Below are positions 31,411 through 34,243 of a DNA stretch of 34,243 bases, in pieces. Position 1 is the stretch's first letter; each line of letters starts with the position of its first letter. Source of the DNA: Phycisphaerae bacterium (GTDB lineage: Bacteria; Planctomycetota; Phycisphaerae; UBA1845; Fen-1342). A model generated the notes under the pieces. That model worked only from the letters and a program-made list of their open reading frames with translations. It was not told the DNA's origin and made no database searches. A program made the translations under genes and the position numbers. The DNA lies in the NCBI GenBank assembly GCA_030612705.1, contig JAUWNI010000034.1, forward strand, positions 1-34,243. Direction: 5' to 3'.

Positions 31411-32753
31411 TACCGAGCCTCCTTCGCGGGGAGTAGTTCAGGACCGTGCTTCACATTTCGCACCAGGATGAAGACGTACAGTACACCCAGCATCAGGTAA
31501 ATCAGGCCGAACATGATGATCGAGAAGAGAACCTCGCCGCCGGTCACGTTAGTGGAATGCGCGTCCTCGGTTTTCAGCAGCCGATAGACAACCCATGGCT
31601 GCCGGCCGACCTCGGCCACGATCCAGCCGAGCTGGCAGGCGATGAGCGGCAACGGTATCACCCATAACAGCAGCTTCAGGTACCAGCGCGTTTCATAGAG
31701 CTTGTTCCGCGGGAGCAGAAAAACGCCCAATGCCGTCGAGACAATGAAAAACGTGCCCAACCCCACCATGGTATGGAACGAAACGAACGTGATGACGAAG
31801 GGCGGCGTGGGGTGACCGGCTTCGCGCAGGTCTTCGATACCCGGAACATACGCGTCGGCGTCGCCGAATGCCATCCAACTCAGCACGGCGGGGATCCCCA
31901 CCTTGAGACTGAGCCGGGGTGGCTCCCCCGAGGGTATCCCGAAGATCGCCAGCGGGGCGCGCGTCTGCCCGTGAACGAGTCCTTCGATTGCCGCGAACTT
32001 CTCGGGCTGGGTGCGGGCCACCTGTTTGGCGTGGTGATCGCCGGTGGGGAAGAGCGCCAGCACCGAGACGATCAGCCCGAAGATCAGCGACATCTTCAGC
32101 GTCTTGCGGCCGACCTGCGCGCCTCTGTTCTTCAGGACGAGATACGCCGAGACGCCGGCCATGAGGAACGCGCCGGCGATCAGGCAGCCGACGAAGGTGT
32201 GCAGGAAGCGGTCGGCGGTGGACGGGTTGAACACGGCGGCCCAGAAATCGGTGAGTTCCGCGCGTCCGTTGCGAATCTCGTAGCCGGCGGGCGTCTGCTG
32301 CCACGAGTTGGCCACGATGATCCAGAACGCGGACAGCATCGAGCCGAACGCGACCATCAGCGACGAGAACCAGTGCATGCCCTTGGAGACCTTGCCGCGC
32401 CCGAAGAGGTACAACCCCAGGAACGCCGACTCGAGGAAGAAGGCGAAGATGGCCTCGGCCGCCAGCGGCGCGCCGAAGATGTCGCCGACGTACTTCGAGT
32501 ATTCCGCCCAGTTCGTGCCGAACTGGAACTCCATGACGATTCCGGTGGCCACGCCGACCGCGAAGGTCAGCCCCAGGATCTTCCCGAAGAACTTACCCGC
32601 CCGGATGCAGTCCTCATCGCCGTGCCTCCATCCGCGCCATTCGATGAATACCAGCAGCCACGCCAAACCGATGGTCAACGGCGGGAACAGAAAGTGAAAA
32701 CCGATCGTCAGAGCGAACTGAAGACGAGATAGAAACAACGGATCCAAATTCAC
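31410..32753 (-). CDS. cydA: Cytochrome bd ubiquinol oxidase subunit I
   Basis: A 447-residue heme-bearing subunit of cytochrome bd oxidase, with a GTG start eight bases after GGAG. Haem ligands can be assigned from the family: His20 (TIGFHFLFPP, haem b595), His185 (DRFLHTFVG, haem b558) and probably Met329 (SFHTMVGLG). Glu100 and Glu108 lie in the AEAIFAFFLES segment that lines the proton path. The quinol-binding loop holds KFAAIE (Lys252, Glu257), and GRQPW is present at 383-387. At 447 residues this is the short-Q-loop form, not the 520-residue enterobacterial one. Its place among redox genes suggests respiration at low oxygen. Confidence 0.96.
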   Translation of the reverse strand: MNLDPLFLSRLQFALTIGFHFLFPPLTIGLAWLLVFIEWRGWRHGDEDCIRAGKFFGKILGLTFAVGVATGIVMEFQFGTNWAEYSKYVGDIFGAPLAAEAIFAFFLESAFLGLYLFGRGKVSKGMHWFSSLMVAFGSMLSAFWIIVANSWQQTPAGYEIRNGRAELTDFWAAVFNPSTADRFLHTFVGCLIAGAFLMAGVSAYLVLKNRGAQVGRKTLKMSLIFGLIVSVLALFPTGDHHAKQVARTQPEKFAAIEGLVHGQTRAPLAIFGIPSGEPPRLSLKVGIPAVLSWMAFGDADAYVPGIEDLREAGHPTPPFVITFVSFHTMVGLGTFFIVSTALGVFLLPRNKLYETRWYLKLLLWVIPLPLIACQLGWIVAEVGRQPWVVYRLLKTEDAHSTNVTGGEVLFSIIMFGLIYLMLGVLYVFILVRNVKHGPELLPAKEAR

Positions 32754-32778
32754 GGTTCAGTCTCCAGGTCGGCGAGCC

Positions 32779-33603
32779 TCAGCCCAACCCCACATCGAGC
32801 ATCATCATGATCGCGAAGCCCAGCATGGCCCCCGCCGTGGCGAAATCGCTGTGCCCGTCGCGCTGCGATTCGGGGATCAACTCCTCCACCACGACGAAGA
32901 TCATCGCTCCGGCGGCAAATGCCAGACCGTAGGGCAGAATCGCTCCCATCGAAAACACGAGCCACGCCCCCAGCACACCCGCGATCGGCTCCACGATACC
33001 CGATGCCTGGCCGCACATGAACGCCTTGACGCGCCCCATCCCCTCCCGACGCAGCGGCATGGCCACGGCGAGTCCCTCGGGCAAGTTTTGCAGGCCAATA
33101 CCGATAGCCAGCGCAACGCCGCCGAGCATCATCTCTTGCGCCATGGCGGCATCGGTGGCGTGCGCGACCGCACCGAAGGCCACTCCCACGGCCAGCCCCT
33201 CCGGGAAGTTGTGCAGCGTAATCGCCAGAACCAGCAGCGTGCTGCGCTGCCAGGGGGTCTTGATGCCCTCGGCCTCGGTCGTCTCGAGCCCGAGATGCAG
33301 GTGCGGCAGAAGCTTATCTATGAGGTATAGGAACAGCCCACCGGCCAGGAAGCCGATCGTGGCGGGTTTCCAATCGCCGCCTGACATCTCGATCGCCGGC
33401 GCTAGCAGCGACCAGAAGCTGGCGGCGATCATGACTCCCGCCGCCATGCCTAGCATTCCGTCCATGATCTTCTTGTTGAAGCGCTTGACGAATAGGACCG
33501 GCGCCGCACCGGCCGCGGTGAGCAACCACGTGAAGAGCGTGGCCAGCAGCGCCAGCGTGACCGGATGATATTGTTGAAAGAAGCTGAGCAGGCGTTCTTC
33601 CAT
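32779..33603 (-). CDS. ZIP-family metal transporter (GufA/ZupT-like)
   Basis: A 274-residue membrane protein with about eight helices and both metal-site motifs of bacterial ZIP carriers: HNFPEG (131-136) and QNLPEG (172-177), with a metal-binding loop LPHLHLGLE near 99-107. These carriers bring divalent cations such as zinc, iron or manganese into the cytoplasm. An AGG lies six bases before the ATG. It ends 25 bases before the cydA start and follows the rubredoxin gene by 53, so it is probably co-transcribed with them. Iron supply for rubredoxin, KorB and cytochrome bd would be a natural role, but the metal is not shown. Confidence 0.9.
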   Translation of the reverse strand: MEERLLSFFQQYHPVTLALLATLFTWLLTAAGAAPVLFVKRFNKKIMDGMLGMAAGVMIAASFWSLLAPAIEMSGGDWKPATIGFLAGGLFLYLIDKLLPHLHLGLETTEAEGIKTPWQRSTLLVLAITLHNFPEGLAVGVAFGAVAHATDAAMAQEMMLGGVALAIGIGLQNLPEGLAVAMPLRREGMGRVKAFMCGQASGIVEPIAGVLGAWLVFSMGAILPYGLAFAAGAMIFVVVEELIPESQRDGHSDFATAGAMLGFAIMMMLDVGLG

Positions 33604-33656
33604 GATGTACCTGTGGATGACGTGCCCCGGATAAAAGGTGACACGGCGTCAGCACG

Positions 33657-33818
33657 CTATTCCATGGGTGAGAAGCGTTTCTTGGGCGCGCTACACACCG
33701 GACAGCAGAAATCGTCCGGGACCTCCTCGAACGGCGTGCCCGGTTTTACGCCAAAGACAGGGAAACCCTTCTGGGGATTATATTCCCACCCACACATCTC
33801 GCACTTGTACTTCTTCAT
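33657..33818 (-). CDS. Rubredoxin
   Basis: A 53-residue protein. It starts [13 protein letters not shown], and the second metal knuckle reads [12 protein letters not shown]. The four iron ligands are Cys6, Cys9, Cys39 and Cys42, and the EVPDDF segment before the second pair is the family hallmark. Length (53) is normal for rubredoxins. GGAG lies nine bases upstream of the ATG. Rubredoxin is a small one-electron carrier that often serves oxygen or superoxide reductases. Here it is the first gene of the minus-strand redox run, followed by a metal transporter and cytochrome bd oxidase. No flavodiiron protein or rubrerythrin is nearby, so the partner is unknown. Confidence 0.93.
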   Translation of the reverse strand: MKKYKCEMCGWEYNPQKGFPVFGVKPGTPFEEVPDDFCCPVCSAPKKRFSPME

Positions 33819-33855
33819 TTCGTTTTTCTCCAGGGCAGTTTGCCGCCAAAGTGAT

Positions 33856-33939
33856 ATGGCGTCCGGGCTCCGTCCCGGACGTCGTCGCGCCAGCGCGTTT
33901 TCGCGGCATTCTACGGCCGGAACAGAGCCCGGCCGCTAC
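33856..33939. repeat. 84-bp BIME-like element
   Basis: The left hairpin is CGTCCGGG, six-base loop, CCCGGACG, preceded by ATGG. The right half reads on the minus strand as GTAG followed by CGGCCGG, eight-base loop, CCGGCCG, with CTAC at 33936-33939. It lies upstream of the rubredoxin gene, so its effect on that promoter region deserves attention. Confidence 0.65.
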
Positions 33940-34118
33940 GATTCCTATACAGGCACCGGATCTTATACCGGGAGACCGCGGCCATTACCAATTTCCCGCC
34001 AGTAGCTCGAAGTGCGCCTATGGATGACGTCGCCGTTCAGCCTGATCGGCGCGATCTGGTTCATGTACTGGGCCGACTACAACATGTCACTGGCGGTGTG
34101 GGCCAGGGCCAGCGCACA

Positions 34119-34243
34119 TTAAATGTCTTGTATAGCAAGGACTTCCATTAGGAACTCGTTGCTCCATCCCGCGATTTCGCTTTTGCCTTTGATGCTGTGC
34201 TTCGAGGGATGGCGTTTGAGCAGGCTGATCGCGAAGCGGCGAA
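34119..34243 (-). CDS. Transposase, C-terminal part (ISAs1-like), cut by the window edge
   Basis: The last 41 codons of a minus-strand gene are visible; the rest lies beyond the window. The translation starts RRFAISLLKRHPSKHSIKGK and ends in IAGWSNEFLMEVLAIQDI. A LRRFAxxLLKxHP...KGKxxxAGW...FLxEVL tail is the usual C-terminus of DDE transposases of the ISAs1 group in Planctomycetota. Family assignment rests on this tail alone. The inverted repeat of the element should lie just below 34119, but I cannot define it from one end. Confidence 0.55.
   Translation of the reverse strand, partial: RRFAISLLKRHPSKHSIKGKSEIAGWSNEFLMEVLAIQDI

Noticed and set aside
31773..32732. Plus-strand open frame of 319 codons
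   Set aside because: Antisense to cydA, which has all expected haem and quinol residues; the antisense product is E/R/G-rich noise.
34023..34121. Short plus-strand frame beginning MTSPFSLIGAIWFMYWADYN
   Set aside because: The hydrophobic translation is suggestive, but it has no clear ribosome-binding site, is only 32 codons, and overlaps the end of the transposase remnant.

Overview
The window looks like a chromosomal contig from a GC-rich bacterium, most likely of the Planctomycetota (Phycisphaerae-like). This is an inference from an ECF sigma factor lying 3 bp upstream of a Ser/Thr kinase with a WD40 sensor, a lipoprotein TPR protein, a stand-alone Ski2-like helicase, and many short palindromic intergenic repeats. 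No rRNA, tRNA or CRISPR array was found.

Left part (1-11324): a TIM-barrel protein on the minus strand, then a plus-strand run. The run is an ECF sigma factor, a transmembrane Ser/Thr kinase with WD40 repeats, a very large TtrS-like hybrid of PhnD-type sensor, seven PAS domains, GAF and histidine kinase, and its overlapping FixJ/TtrR-type response regulator. It closes with a clear intrinsic terminator at 11292-11324. This is a signalling block.

Middle (11436-21192): a DExH helicase, a tiny membrane protein, a TPR lipoprotein, a nitrilase-family amidohydrolase with a decayed second half, and a four-helix membrane protein. An accessory stretch (about 18600-21192) follows. It is dense in palindromic repeats and holds a zinc-ribbon membrane protein, the remains of a type I restriction subunit (hsdR) and an unknown gene bracketed by two copies of one repeat.

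Right part (21213-33818): ten minus-strand genes with short gaps. In transcription order they are rubredoxin, ZIP metal transporter, cydA, cydB, PrxQ/Bcp peroxiredoxin, 2-oxoacid:ferredoxin oxidoreductase alpha and beta, an aspartase/fumarase-family lyase, an RND adaptor and an RND permease. The set combines microaerobic respiration and peroxide removal with oxygen-sensitive ferredoxin-linked carbon metabolism, then export. The end of the window carries the C-terminus of a transposase.

The most unusual signal is the repeat set. At least a dozen elements are single or inverted pairs of hairpins, most headed by GTAG or GTGG. That is the architecture of REP/BIME elements mobilised by RAYT (TnpA-REP) enzymes, although stem sequences differ widely and no RAYT gene is in the window. 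Two of these heads supply the TAG stop codon of a gene, one lies in frame inside the kinase, and one separates the two RND genes.
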